DNA of 64,000 nt from Candidatus Kouleothrix ribensis (GCA_016722075.1 JADKGW010000002.1:1054001-1118000); one strand, 5' to 3'. Numbered from the stretch's first letter, positions 1-8,925 are shown. Notes: a model not told the origin generated them from the sequence alone. Translations and numbers: made by a program.

Positions 1-25
1 TGAGCCGAGAGCAAGAGCAATGCCG

Positions 26-1096
26 CTACGCCTTGAGCTGCTGCACGGTCTCGTCGTCGAGGCGCTTCACCACCGCAACCATAAGCTTGGCTGCATTGTC
101 GAAGTCGTCGCGGTGCATGATTGCTGCGTGGGTATGGATGTAGCGCACCGGCACGCCGATCACCAGCGATGGCACCCCCGCACCGAAGAGATGCATTCGC
201 CCCGCGTCGGTGCCGCCTGCCGCGATCACATCGAACTGGAGCGGGATGCCCTCGGCACTGGCCGTGTCGATCACTAGGTCGCGCAGGCCAACGTGCGGAA
301 TCATCGAGGCATCGTAGAGCAGCAGCACCGGCCCGCCGCCAAGTTTGCCCTGGGCCTCGTCGGCGCGTATGCCCGGCGTATCGCCGGCAATGCCGGTGTC
401 GAGCGCAAACCCAATATCGGGGTTAATCGCGAAGGTCGTCGTGGCCGCGCCACGCAGCCCCACCTCTTCTTGCACATTGCCGACACCATACAGCTCGTTC
501 GGGTGCGGCTGGCCTTTCAGGCGGCGCATCACCTCGATCGCCAGCGCGCAGCCAAAGCGGTTATCCCAGGCCTTGGCCATCAGCAGCTTCTCGTTCTTCA
601 TCACTGTGAACGGGCACACCGGCACTACCGGGTCGCCTGGCCGAATGCCGAACGCCTCGGCCTCGGCGCGCGAGCCGGCCCCGATGTCGATGAACATATC
701 TTTCTTCTCGCAAACCTTCTTGCGATCTTCAGCCGAGAGCAAGTGCGGTGGCTTCGAGCCAACTACGCCCACCACCACGCCCTGGCGCGTGTGTATCTCG
801 ACGCGCTGCGCCAGCATCACTTGCTCCCACCAACCGCCCAGCGTCTGGAATTTGAGAAAGCCCTCGTCGGTGATGCGCGTGACCATGAAGCCGATTTCGT
901 CGAGGTGCCCGGCCAGTGCGATGCGCGGGCCGCCGGCCTTGCCAATCTTGCGGCCAATGATCGAGCCGATATTGTCGGTCATGATCTCACCGAGCGGCTC
1001 CATATGCCGGCGCATAACCCGCCGCACCGGCTCTTCAAAGCCCGACACACCCGGCGCATCGGTCAGCTCTTTCAGCATGCGCAACATGTCTTCCAT
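26..1096 (-). CDS. M42 family metallopeptidase
   Basis: Predicted cytosolic di-zinc aminopeptidase of family M42 (glutamyl aminopeptidase / endoglucanase-M-like), 356 residues, full length for the family. Seen: the first metal motif AGHLDEIG near residue 63, the bridging-Asp motif KAWDNRFG near residue 175, the catalytic EEVG near residue 210, and the C-terminal IHTHAAIMH histidines. The family forms large dodecameric particles that trim peptides; the exact substrate cannot be read from sequence. It lies 21 nt downstream of nadD on the same strand and is probably co-transcribed with it. The start ATG is followed by a typical M42 N-terminus (MLRMLKELTDAPGVSGFEE). Confidence 0.93.
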   Translation of the reverse strand: MEDMLRMLKELTDAPGVSGFEEPVRRVMRRHMEPLGEIMTDNIGSIIGRKIGKAGGPRIALAGHLDEIGFMVTRITDEGFLKFQTLGGWWEQVMLAQRVEIHTRQGVVVGVVGSKPPHLLSAEDRKKVCEKKDMFIDIGAGSRAEAEAFGIRPGDPVVPVCPFTVMKNEKLLMAKAWDNRFGCALAIEVMRRLKGQPHPNELYGVGNVQEEVGLRGAATTTFAINPDIGFALDTGIAGDTPGIRADEAQGKLGGGPVLLLYDASMIPHVGLRDLVIDTASAEGIPLQFDVIAAGGTDAGRMHLFGAGVPSLVIGVPVRYIHTHAAIMHRDDFDNAAKLMVAVVKRLDDETVQQLKA

Positions 1097-1117
1097 GGCA
1101 ATCGCTCCTATTCTTCT

Positions 1118-1711
1118 TTAAACCACATAGGGCCGGTGTTCGAGCAGATACTCAACGACCGGGTCAGGTGTCAGGTAGCGTAGTGAAAGGCCGGCAGCGG
1201 CGCGGCTACGCAGTTGGGTACTCGACAAGGCGATCTGCGGGCCTGGCAGGACGATCAGGCGATTGGATAATGCCGGCAGCGCCACCTGCAGCGCCTCAAG
1301 ATCGGGCACGACCCCCGGCCGGCCGATCAGCACGATCCGCGCCAGATCGGCCAGGCGTGCCGCGTCGTGCCAGCGCGGCAGATCGGCGGCGCTATCGGCC
1401 CCGATGATCAGAAACAATTCGCCGCTGATCGCTGGGCGTAGCACCTCAAGCGTCACGATAGTATACGATGGGCCAGAGCGCTCGATCTCGATCGGCGACA
1501 CCGCAAAGGCCGGATTCGACGCACATGCCAGCTGAACCATGGCCAGGCGCATCTGCGCATTGGCTGCATGCTGCCCGGTTTTAAACGGCTGCTGAGCCGC
1601 TGGAATGAAGATGACCCGATCCAGGTGTAGCGCGACGCGCGCCTCCTCGGCGATTGCTAGGTGACCATAGTGGATTGGATCGAAAGAGCCGCCAAACAGG
1701 CCTACGCGCAT
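1118..1711 (-). CDS. nadD: Nicotinate-nucleotide adenylyltransferase NadD
   Basis: Transfers AMP from ATP to nicotinate mononucleotide, giving deamido-NAD in NAD biosynthesis; cytosolic. 197 residues, usual length. The N-terminal nucleotidyltransferase motif GGSFDPIHYGHL and the C-terminal SSTQLRSRAAAG (the family ISSTxIR phosphate-binding motif) are both present. The gene begins only about 30 nt after the terminator of the upstream unit. A possible -10 element (CATAAT on the minus strand, 1724-1729) would give a very short or leaderless mRNA; this is inference. NAD synthesis close to a complex I operon may be coincidence. Confidence 0.95.
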   Translation of the reverse strand: MRVGLFGGSFDPIHYGHLAIAEEARVALHLDRVIFIPAAQQPFKTGQHAANAQMRLAMVQLACASNPAFAVSPIEIERSGPSYTIVTLEVLRPAISGELFLIIGADSAADLPRWHDAARLADLARIVLIGRPGVVPDLEALQVALPALSNRLIVLPGPQIALSSTQLRSRAAAGLSLRYLTPDPVVEYLLEHRPYVV

Positions 1712-1740
1712 ATGTATGCCCCGATTATGCCATGCGCACG

Positions 1741-1773
1741 AAAAACAGGGCGGACGCCATTGTCCGCCCTGTT
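1741..1773 (-). terminator. Rho-independent terminator
   Basis: A perfect 12-bp stem (1744-1755 with 1762-1773) and 6-nt loop are followed on the minus strand by five T residues (1745-1741). It lies just after the stop of the 82-residue gene at 1790 and before nadD, so it ends the 3022-1790 transcript. Confidence 0.85.
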
Positions 1774-1789
1774 GGCCGAGCCGTACGGC

Positions 1790-2038
1790 TCAGCGCATGT
1801 GATATTCGATCTCCATACCTTCCTGGAGTAGATCCCATACCAGCCATGGCAACATCGACCGATCCTCGCTCACCAGATCCTGGGTATAGGGTACGATCAA
1901 GTCAGCGACATCCTGGCGCGTCAGCCGGTATGCGCGGCGCCCGAGCTTCTGATACAGGCGCATGGCCAGAACATCGCTCAGCTCTTGCAGATCGCGCTCG
2001 GGCAGTGCCCCGCCGGTTGCATACTGTCGTCCGCGCAT
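1790..2038 (-). CDS. Hypothetical protein, 82 aa
   Basis: Function not recognised. A small charged soluble protein with no signal peptide or membrane segment; mostly predicted helical (RDLQELSDVLAMRLYQKLGR, then DVADLIVPYTQDLV). It starts 3 nt after the stop of the membrane-protein gene upstream and is followed by a strong terminator, so it is the last gene of a two-gene unit. Tight coupling suggests it works with that membrane protein. The intact frame, tight spacing and terminator make it a real gene. Confidence 0.75.
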   Translation of the reverse strand: MRGRQYATGGALPERDLQELSDVLAMRLYQKLGRRAYRLTRQDVADLIVPYTQDLVSEDRSMLPWLVWDLLQEGMEIEYHMR

Positions 2039-2041
2039 GGC

Positions 2042-3022
2042 TTAGCTCTCGTAATCACCGGCCCGGCTACGGCGGCGGCGCTCGTCCATCTGTGCGCGGC
2101 GCTCCTCAGATTGATAATAACGCGCCTCGCGTGGGTCGGTACGCGGATCGAGACGACGGCGGTCGTCGTGCTCGGGCACAGCCGGGGCCTGTAACGCCAT
2201 CTCCTGGCGCTCGGTCTCAGCGCGCGTCGTCAGCGTCGAGCGGGTCAGGCTCTCGCTGATATATTCAAGCACATCGCGAATATCTTCATTATCATCGAGC
2301 ATCCCATCGAACGGCAGCGCCACACCGCTCACGGTCTTGACCGTCTGCCCAACCTCGCGCAGCGTGCGGTCGATGCCGCCTACCAGGCTGCGCATCACCG
2401 CCGCCAGCTCCTCACGCTCATCGACGGTCAGGTTGGCGAAACCGACCAGCGCCTTCTCCTGGGCGCGCAGCAGCGTCGCGCGCAAGATCGCGATATCGGC
2501 CTGAGTCTGCAGTTCGTAGCGCTTCACCAGGTGGGCCTGGCGCACCTGCTCAACTAGCTCATCCGACGACACCGGCGTCCACAGCAGCGCCGGGATGATG
2601 ATAAAGCCGATCATCCCGATGAACACCTGCTGATAGATCAGGCCGCTCTCGGCCACCACCTGCTGCGCGGCCCACCAGCTCCACTGGATCTGAAAGGAGT
2701 AGTACAGCAGGTAGATCGAGCAGGCAATCACCACCGCGTAGCCCCAGGTCTTCGCATTGACCTTCTGAAGCAGCATGCCACCGGGGCTCCAGGGGATCAG
2801 GAAGCTGACCAGGCTCGGCGGCGCCAGCACCAGGATGGCGGTAAACGCAAACGCGACGATCCGATTGTCGGGGATGAGGGTGGATTGGACGCCCCACCAA
2901 TATACTGCCGAGCCACCCATCGCGATCAGCGCCAGGATGGCCAGGAGCGTCTTCGAGGTAAATTGAAAGCCAGGGCCACGCCGCCGCTGGTTACGCATCA
3001 TATCGAGGTAGCGACTGCTCAC
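2042..3022 (-). CDS. Four-helix membrane protein with charged cytoplasmic tail
   Basis: Function not recognised; 326 residues. Four hydrophobic segments lie at about residues 25-45, 57-78, 93-113 and 130-150. A long soluble region (about 155-280) follows, rich in Glu/Arg and probably helical. The tail after about 285 is highly charged and dominated by Arg, Asp and Glu. The start is GTG with a strong AGGAGG ribosome site 5 nt upstream. It overlaps no neighbour and is followed after 3 nt by an 82-residue gene. It could be a membrane anchor or scaffold; nothing visible supports an enzyme. Confidence 0.85.
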   Translation of the reverse strand: MSSRYLDMMRNQRRRGPGFQFTSKTLLAILALIAMGGSAVYWWGVQSTLIPDNRIVAFAFTAILVLAPPSLVSFLIPWSPGGMLLQKVNAKTWGYAVVIACSIYLLYYSFQIQWSWWAAQQVVAESGLIYQQVFIGMIGFIIIPALLWTPVSSDELVEQVRQAHLVKRYELQTQADIAILRATLLRAQEKALVGFANLTVDEREELAAVMRSLVGGIDRTLREVGQTVKTVSGVALPFDGMLDDNEDIRDVLEYISESLTRSTLTTRAETERQEMALQAPAVPEHDDRRRLDPRTDPREARYYQSEERRAQMDERRRRSRAGDYES

Positions 3023-3272
3023 GCAAGCCTCCTTGCTTGATTGCTATGCGGATGAAGGCTTTGATACACACAACACTTGCTGTTCATCGTTTACGATGTA
3101 CCCTTTACAAACGCGACAAAGCCCCGCCGGGCGCACAACTATGTATGCGTCCGTTGGGACTCAATCGGATGGCCGTTTCAATTTCAATGCACATTATACT
3201 GACGAATAGCCCAGCACCACTTGCCAACCTTCATTACAGCAGCCGGCCAGCCGTCGTCTGGCACGTTGCTAG

Positions 3273-3926
3273 TCATTGGATTGGCGCGATTGCCGTGGAT
3301 TGGACAACATATGCTTCGACGCTCTCGGTATACCCAGCCGCGCGCATCCGGTCGCGGATCGCGTCCGAAATCGCCGTCAGACCGAAGTCGCCGTTGATCC
3401 GGTATGGCACTTCGAGTGCCGGCCGGCGCTCAGCACCCAGGCTAAATTCCGCCTGGGCCGTAAATGTGCCGATCAGCCTGCCGATCTCAACCGACTGACC
3501 ATTCGCCGGGTCGAACCATAGCAGCGGCACCGACTGGTTGGCCCGATACGATCGCGGCGTACTGAACGCCACCCGGTCGATCTGCTGCCCACGCCAGCGC
3601 TGCTCATTACTGAGCGGCACGGCCGTCTGTGGTACTACAACAACGGACGGCACTACTAATGGCAAAGTCACATCTGTAGCGGCTGGTTTGACGATCGGCG
3701 CTGCTGTAGTGCTGGTAGTTACTGTGTCGGTTGCACGAAGCGGTGCGAGTGCTGTGCCGGCTTCAGGTGATACCGCCGGCACGCTGGTATTGGCCGAACC
3801 CACTGGTGCCGGTGTGCGCCGCTGGGCTGCCAATTGCGTCGCGCGTGCCGGCGCGGTGTTAAGCTGTAGCGGCTGACCACAACCAGACAACACCAGCGCA
3901 ATCAAGATCAACCAGCGGAAACGCAC
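3273..3926 (-). CDS. Secreted lipoprotein, hypothetical
   Basis: 217 residues. A signal peptide ends in the lipobox LVLSGC with the lipidated Cys at position 16. Residues 20-105 are a low-complexity Thr/Ala/Pro/Val linker typical of an extracellular spacer. The C-terminal part (about 106-217) is folded-looking and contains GRLIGTFTAQAEFSLGAERR. No family was recognised. Start is a GTG at 3926. A -35/-10 pair on the same strand about 310 nt upstream (4242-4271) may drive it. Likely anchored to the outer face of the membrane. Confidence 0.82.
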   Translation of the reverse strand: MRFRWLILIALVLSGCGQPLQLNTAPARATQLAAQRRTPAPVGSANTSVPAVSPEAGTALAPLRATDTVTTSTTAAPIVKPAATDVTLPLVVPSVVVVPQTAVPLSNEQRWRGQQIDRVAFSTPRSYRANQSVPLLWFDPANGQSVEIGRLIGTFTAQAEFSLGAERRPALEVPYRINGDFGLTAISDAIRDRMRAAGYTESVEAYVVQSTAIAPIQ

Positions 3927-4241
3927 TACATCTCACGCTTTATATTAAGAACAAATGTTCTACTGCGGCGACCCTGATTGTACCACCCTACGCGCAGGGT
4001 GTCAAGACATTTTGGCAGATCTGCGCTGAGCAATTCTGGCCGAAACACTACTGCCATTATGTTGATTTGATCTGACTGTATACCAAAAATCAACCAGCGG
4101 CAATTGCTCAATCGATGCAATATATAAGCAAGATCAGATCAAGCTATTACTATTTACACCGATAGCTTTACAGTTTGCCCTGGCCGCGAGAAATACGACC
4201 ACTTGTTCTGAACGATTAGGAACACAAAAACGCCGCTTTTC

Positions 4242-4271
4242 ATTCTACCATGCGGCATTCTGCATTGTCAA
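4242..4271 (-). promoter_or_regulatory. Sigma-70-type promoter, probably for the lipoprotein gene
   Basis: On the minus strand TTGACA (4271-4266) is followed after 18 bp by TAGAAT (4247-4242), with a TG one base before the -10. The predicted start is near 4235, about 310 nt before the lipoprotein start. Confidence 0.55.
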
Positions 4272-4327
4272 GAGTCTCTTAACCGATTTTTGCCACGGCC
4301 GCGCTACTGGCGCACACTTGACACCTG

Positions 4328-4336
4328 TGCTATAAT
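4328..4336 (+). promoter_or_regulatory. Extended -10 promoter element for rho
   Basis: TGCTATAAT is a perfect extended -10. A TTGACA lies only 7 bp upstream and cannot serve as its -35. Transcription from here would give a leader of about 350 nt before rho; a second, weaker TGCTATATT at 4573-4581 would shorten this to about 110 nt. Confidence 0.55.
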
Positions 4337-4696
4337 ACTGTGCATAAGCGAAGCGTTGCTTTAGCATCCTCAATCGCTTGTACCGGTAGTGCTACCCCGC
4401 GCTATCACATTTAATCATATCCCCCTGGTTGTACGCTGAGCTTATTCTGCCGCACATGCGCGGCTTGCACGTTTGATGCAGCCCGGCGCAGACCTCAAGA
4501 ACCATGATCCATTTGATCTGCGAACGCCCTCTATGCATACAGATTGCTGGCGCATGCGGTACTGCCGCGCCGTGCTATATTGTCACCCTCCCACTATGTG
4601 TCGAAAGGTCCTTGTAGGCCATAACGCGATGATCTGTGCGCAATAGTTGTAGTGATATGTATGCCGGCGAGCGAATTCGCCGGTAAGGAGCAGTGT

Positions 4697-6016
4697 GTGC
4701 CACGCATACGAACCAAGAATAACCATGACTCGCCGGCCGAATTCGTAGAAACAAAAGAGAAAACGCCGGTTGTCAACGTTGCCGAGCTTGAAAACAAAAC
4801 CCTGAACGATCTCCGCGAAATGGCACGCACGAGCGGTATCAGCGGGGTCAGCGGCTTGAAGAAGCAGGATCTGATTTTCAAGTTGTTACAAGCCCAAACC
4901 GAAGAGGCCGGCCATAGCCTCAGCGATGGTGTGCTCGATATTGTGTCCGACGGGTTTGGCTTCCTGCGCGGGCCACGCCTGCTACCCGGCCCCGATGACG
5001 TATACGTCTCCCAATCACAAATTCGGCGCTTCGGCCTGCGCACCGGCGATCGCGTGTGGGGCCAGATTCGGCCACCAAAAGAGAGTGAGCGCTACTTCTC
5101 GCTGCTGCGGGTCGAGCTGGTTAATAATATGGATCCGGAGACGGCCCGCAAGCGCCCGTCGTTCGATCAGCTCACGCCGATCTTCCCGAACGAGCAGCTG
5201 CACCTCGAGACCGAGCCGAACATACTGGCAACCCGCCTGGTCGATCTGATCGCGCCGATCGGCCGCGGCCAGCGCGGCTTGATCGTGTCGCCGCCCAAGG
5301 CCGGTAAGACGCTCTTGCTCAAGGCGATTGCCAATGGCATCACCGCCAACCACGCCGATGTGCATCTGATGGTGCTGCTGATCGGCGAGCGGCCCGAAGA
5401 GGTGACCGACATGAAGCGCTCGGTCAAAGGCGAGGTGATCTCGTCGACCTTCGATGAGCCGGTCGAAGATCACACCAAGGTGGCCGAGATGACCCTCGAC
5501 CGCGCCAAACGGTTGGTCGAGGGTGGGCAAGACGTCGTAATTCTGATGGACTCGATCACGCGCCTGGCGCGCGCCTACAACCTCGATATGCCGCCCAGCG
5601 GGCGCACGCTCTCGGGCGGTATCGACCCAGTGGCGCTGTACCCACCCAAGCGCTTCTTTGGCGCCGCGCGCAATATCGAGAACGGCGGCTCGCTCACGAT
5701 CATCGCCACCTGCCTGGTCGATACCGGCAGCCGTATGGACGACGTGATCTATGAGGAATTCAAGGGCACCGGCAATATGGAGCTGCACCTCGACCGCAAG
5801 CTGGCCGAGAAGCGCGTGTTCCCGGCGATCGATATCACCCGCAGCGGCACACGCCGCGAAGAGCTGCTGCTGGGCGATAGCCTGCGCCAGGTGTGGACGC
5901 TGCGGCGGATGGTCAGTATGCTTGGCGAGAACGAGGGCACCGAGCTGGTGTTGACGCGTATGTCGAAGACTCGCAACAACACTGAATTCCTGACTACGCT
6001 GACCAAAGCGAATTAG
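4697..6016 (+). CDS. rho: Transcription termination factor Rho
   Basis: Hexameric RNA-dependent ATPase that ends transcription at C-rich rut sites. 439 residues from the chosen start. Seen in order: the Rho N-terminal helical region (LNDLREMARTSGISGVSGLK), the RNA-binding cold-shock-like domain (GFGFLR), Walker A (PPKAGKTLLLKAI), Walker B (DVVILMDSITRLARAYN), the Q-loop/R-loop region (PPSGRTLSGGID) and the C-terminal catalytic Arg region. I chose GTG at 4697 because AAGGAG lies 6 nt upstream; the ATG at 4652 adds 15 unlikely residues and has no ribosome site. A leader of up to 350 nt precedes it. Confidence 0.97.
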   Translation: MPRIRTKNNHDSPAEFVETKEKTPVVNVAELENKTLNDLREMARTSGISGVSGLKKQDLIFKLLQAQTEEAGHSLSDGVLDIVSDGFGFLRGPRLLPGPDDVYVSQSQIRRFGLRTGDRVWGQIRPPKESERYFSLLRVELVNNMDPETARKRPSFDQLTPIFPNEQLHLETEPNILATRLVDLIAPIGRGQRGLIVSPPKAGKTLLLKAIANGITANHADVHLMVLLIGERPEEVTDMKRSVKGEVISSTFDEPVEDHTKVAEMTLDRAKRLVEGGQDVVILMDSITRLARAYNLDMPPSGRTLSGGIDPVALYPPKRFFGAARNIENGGSLTIIATCLVDTGSRMDDVIYEEFKGTGNMELHLDRKLAEKRVFPAIDITRSGTRREELLLGDSLRQVWTLRRMVSMLGENEGTELVLTRMSKTRNNTEFLTTLTKAN

Positions 6017-6163
6017 TGCCGGTAGCACAGCTACGGCACATCCGGCTGTGAACCGTATTGGTTCTAACTGCGTTGGTGCGTTCTCCGAACGCACCAACGT
6101 AACCACACAACCACACACTGCTCGTGTTCGATACCTGTAGCCTGCCCAGAAAGGAGTATGAAC

Positions 6164-7126
6164 GTGCGTTGTACAACCTGTGATGCCGAACTCGCCCCAA
6201 ACGCCCGCTTCTGCACCACATGCGGCACCCCAGTCGCTATCGCCGCACCACCAGCATCCACGCCAGCATCAACACCAGCGACAGGAGCTTCTTCCATGAG
6301 CAACCCCGGCGAGTATACCAACCAGCCCGGCCAGCGGCTCGACTTGCCCGAACCAAACGTGGTTATGCGCGGCAAGGGCACCACCGGCATGGAGTACCAG
6401 ATCATCGGCACGACATTGCAGGCCGTAATCCTTGAGCTCGACCCTGGCGAGACGGTCTACTCCGAGAGCGGCGGCATGGCCTGGATGAGCGCAAATATGG
6501 GCATGCAGACCAGCGGGCGCGGTGGCGGGCTGGGCGGCATATTCAAGCGCGCAATCTCGGGCGAGTCGATGTTTTTGGTCGAATATACCAGCCAGGGCGG
6601 CAAGGGCATCGTGGCCTTCGCATCGGATTTCCCCGGCAAGATCGTGCCACTCAATCTGGCAGCCGGCCAGCAGATGATCGCGCAGAAGCAGGCGTTTCTG
6701 TGCGCCGAAAAGACCGTGCAGATGGACATCCACTTCCGCAAGAAACTCGGCGCGGGCTTCTTCGGCGGTGAGGGCTTCATTATGCAGAAGCTCACCGGCC
6801 CCGGCGTGGCGTTCGTGTGCCTCGACGGTGAGATCATGGAATATACACTCGGCCCCGGCCAGATGCTCAAGGTCGACACCGGCCACGTAGCCATGTACGA
6901 GCCGACGGTCACGTTCGACATCGAAATGATGAAGGGATTCCGCAACATCCTGTTCGGTGGCGAGGGCCTGTTCCTGGCGACGCTGCAGGGGCCTGGGCGG
7001 GTGTGGCTACAGACCATGCCGACCATGAACCTGGCCAAGGCAATTGCCGAGTATCTGCCGCGCGCGTCGGGTTCGAGCGGCGGCAGCGGGCCAAGCATCA
7101 ATATCGGCAACCTGCTCGGCGATTAA
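6164..7126 (+). CDS. AIM24 / TIGR00266 family protein with N-terminal zinc ribbon
   Basis: 320 residues. Residues 1-20 form a zinc ribbon (CTTC, then CTTC 15 residues later). A Pro/Ala/Thr linker (about 25-45) leads into a complete AIM24-type beta-rich domain (about 75-300) with GMEYQIIG, ETVYSESGGMAWMS and a GGGLGG..KR glycine-rich stretch. Bacterial members have no established enzymatic role; the mitochondrial relative affects inner-membrane organisation. GTG at 6164 is the likely start since AAGGAG lies 7 nt upstream; an in-frame ATG at 6158 is only 1 nt from it. Monocistronic between rho and the FHA genes. Confidence 0.88.
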   Translation: MRCTTCDAELAPNARFCTTCGTPVAIAAPPASTPASTPATGASSMSNPGEYTNQPGQRLDLPEPNVVMRGKGTTGMEYQIIGTTLQAVILELDPGETVYSESGGMAWMSANMGMQTSGRGGGLGGIFKRAISGESMFLVEYTSQGGKGIVAFASDFPGKIVPLNLAAGQQMIAQKQAFLCAEKTVQMDIHFRKKLGAGFFGGEGFIMQKLTGPGVAFVCLDGEIMEYTLGPGQMLKVDTGHVAMYEPTVTFDIEMMKGFRNILFGGEGLFLATLQGPGRVWLQTMPTMNLAKAIAEYLPRASGSSGGSGPSINIGNLLGD

Positions 7127-7201
7127 TGCACGCCTGGCCCGAGCGGGCGCAGTGCGCGACGCGTGACCGATATAGGCGCCCACCCATGCACCATGCTGCC
7201 C

Positions 7202-7231
7202 CTGCCCCTGAATTGGGAGCAGGGGCAGTTT
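7202..7231 (+). terminator. Weak terminator-like hairpin
   Basis: A 9-bp perfect stem (7202-7210 with 7220-7228) followed by TTT then mixed sequence, downstream of the AIM24 gene. The short T tract makes intrinsic termination uncertain. Confidence 0.45.
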
Positions 7232-7277
7232 GCTGGTAGCGCCGGACATGCCGCCGCGCCAACCAGCTACGCGTTCA

Positions 7278-7286
7278 TGGTACAAT
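7278..7286 (+). promoter_or_regulatory. Extended -10 element for the FHA genes
   Basis: TGGTACAAT, a TGn-extended -10, lies 41 nt before the start of the first FHA gene. No good -35 is visible at 17 bp. Confidence 0.45.
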
Positions 7287-7327
7287 AGTTTGAGTCTGAC
7301 CAAAAAAAACCGTACAGGAACACGACT

Positions 7328-8047
7328 ATGTCGGCGCTGGCTCGTTTCGAATCGTTCATGGAGAATATGGTCGAAGGCTCGGTTGCACGCCTGTTTCGCA
7401 GCCCGGTACAGCCGGCCGAGATCGCCAAGCGGCTTGAGCGGGCCATGGAGACACAGCAAACGATCAGCGTACGGCGCGTAATCGTGCCCAACTTCTACCG
7501 GACATTCCTCAACCCGCAAGACTTCGCGGCCTTCAACCCGATCCGCGCCGAAATGGAGCGCGAGATGTCGGCCTACCTGGCCGACCTGGCGCAAGAGCGC
7601 GGCTTCACCATGATCGAGCACCCACGCGTTGAACTAAGCTCGGATGCCGGCGTCGCGCGGCACACCATCCAGGTGGTGGCCGAAACAGTCAGCTCGCCAC
7701 CCGACCCGGCCGCTGCGCACACCCAGATCTTTCAGCCGGCCCAGGCACCTGCGGCCCAAGCACGCACGCGCCTGCTGCTGAGCAGCCCAAGCGGCCGGCA
7801 TGTCATCCCGCTCGAAAGCACCCAGCTAACCGTCGGGCGCGGCCTGAATAACGACATCATCCTGGAAGACACGCGCGTCTCGCGGCACCATGCGCAGCTG
7901 CGCTACCGTGCACGGCGCTTCTGGATCAGCGACCTTGGCTCGACCAACGGCACATTTGTGAATGGCGAGCAGGTTGAGGAGAAAGCGCTACGCGACGGCG
8001 ATGTCGTCTCGCTTGGCGGGCTCGAGCTAACCTTCAAAGAAGCCTGA
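7328..8047 (+). CDS. FhaA-like protein (DUF3662 + FHA domain)
   Basis: Phosphothreonine-reading regulator, 239 residues, cytosolic. The N-terminal DUF3662/FhaA domain spans about 1-115 (FESFMENMVEGSVARLFRS, RLERAMETQ). A linker follows, then an FHA domain (about 150-235) with the phosphopeptide-binding motifs GRGLNNDI, SRHHAQL and GSTNGTFVNG. In Actinobacteria FhaA takes part in Ser/Thr kinase signalling for cell-wall synthesis; here no kinase or phosphatase is adjacent. A second FHA gene follows after 20 nt and they are surely co-transcribed. Confidence 0.92.
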   Translation: MSALARFESFMENMVEGSVARLFRSPVQPAEIAKRLERAMETQQTISVRRVIVPNFYRTFLNPQDFAAFNPIRAEMEREMSAYLADLAQERGFTMIEHPRVELSSDAGVARHTIQVVAETVSSPPDPAAAHTQIFQPAQAPAAQARTRLLLSSPSGRHVIPLESTQLTVGRGLNNDIILEDTRVSRHHAQLRYRARRFWISDLGSTNGTFVNGEQVEEKALRDGDVVSLGGLELTFKEA

Positions 8048-8067
8048 CTGCTACTAACGGGCACGCC

Positions 8068-8529
8068 ATGTTCGACCTGACCAACTTCTCGATCGACATC
8101 CTGATCCTGCTGCTACGAGTCGCAGTCGTGCTGCTCTTGTACTTCTTTCTATGGCAGGTATTGCGCTTTGTGATGCGCGATCTGCGTGCCGGCGCACAGC
8201 CGGGCGGCAACGCGGCCAGCGCCAGCCCATACGGCCAGCTGATGGTGCTACGCGCCGGCGCCAGCGGCGTGGCGGCCGGCAAAACCTTCCCGCTTGGCCC
8301 CAGCAACATTATCGGGCGCAGCATGGAAAACTGTGAGATCGCACTAAACGACTCATTCCTCTCCTCGCAGCATGCGCGGCTCGAGCTTCAAGGCGCCGCG
8401 TGGGTGCTGGAAGACCTGAACAGCACCAATGGCACATTCGTGAACGAGATCGAAGTGCGCGACGCCGCCAGCGTTGAAGATGGCGATATTATTCGCGTCG
8501 GGCGCGTCGAGATGCGGATCATCCGTTAG
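8068..8529 (+). CDS. Membrane-anchored FHA-domain protein (FhaB-like)
   Basis: 153 residues. A single N-terminal membrane segment (about 8-30, ILILLLRVAVVLLLYFFLW) leads through a short linker to an FHA domain (about 70-150) with IIGRSMENCEI, SSQHARLEL and NSTNGTFVNE, all phosphothreonine-binding positions intact. Architecture matches FhaB/FipA-type proteins that link Ser/Thr kinase signalling to division and wall synthesis. Second gene of the FHA pair; the region then passes to the nuo operon rather than to the usual phosphatase/FtsW/PBP/PknB genes. Confidence 0.9.
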   Translation: MFDLTNFSIDILILLLRVAVVLLLYFFLWQVLRFVMRDLRAGAQPGGNAASASPYGQLMVLRAGASGVAAGKTFPLGPSNIIGRSMENCEIALNDSFLSSQHARLELQGAAWVLEDLNSTNGTFVNEIEVRDAASVEDGDIIRVGRVEMRIIR

Positions 8530-8572
8530 CCGCACGTGCCGTCACAATGCGCTTGCGCCACCCTCCACACGT

Positions 8573-8601
8573 TTGCACGCCTTTTTCATATGTGATATAC
8601 T
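8573..8601 (+). promoter_or_regulatory. Sigma-70 promoter of the nuo operon
   Basis: TTGCAC (8573-8578), a 17-bp spacer and TATACT (8596-8601) with TG one base before the -10. The predicted start is near 8608, 318 nt upstream of nuoA. Confidence 0.7.
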
Positions 8602-8607
8602 TATCAA

Positions 8608-8925
8608 AGTCGTTGGGTTCTAACCATTTCGTAACCATGATGTCAGGGGGCCACCGCGCGCCCAGGCTCCATGCGTGCGAACAGCTGCTTGTGCCGATGG
8701 ATCGGCCTACGGTAGGCCCGAGGCCTGGTATGGAATTACCCGGCGCATCCAGCCTGGCATGGCGCGCCGTACGATCGAGGATCGGCCAAGTATCGGCAGC
8801 CCTTTTCGACGTGAATCGAGCCAGCTGTGGGCTGCCATGCAGGCTCACGCGTTCTGCGAATCGCGATAGGCGGGGTGCCGGCACGAACACCGGCGCGGTA
8901 CTGAAATCAGCAAAGGAGCGCAGGC
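8608..8925 (+). other. Long untranslated leader of the nuo operon
   Basis: About 318 nt between the promoter and nuoA with no convincing gene. Only a small 7-bp inverted repeat (GGCCTAC around 8703) is visible. No known riboswitch motif was recognised. Confidence 0.4.

Larger units (their letters stand above)
3927..4696. other. Divergent intergenic region between lipoprotein gene and rho
   Basis: About 770 bp with no convincing gene. It holds a minus-strand promoter candidate for the lipoprotein, extended -10 elements for rho (4328-4336 and a weaker one at 4573-4581), and long leaders on both sides. A 64-codon minus-strand frame at 3926-4120 has no ribosome site and no recognisable product. 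Confidence 0.6.

Noticed and set aside
3926..4120. 64-codon minus-strand frame upstream of the lipoprotein
   Set aside because: No ribosome site, no recognisable sequence, and it overlaps the leader of the lipoprotein gene.
4318..4336. TTGACA and TATAAT pair before rho
   Set aside because: Spacing is only 7 bp, so they cannot be one promoter; the TATAAT is instead an extended -10.
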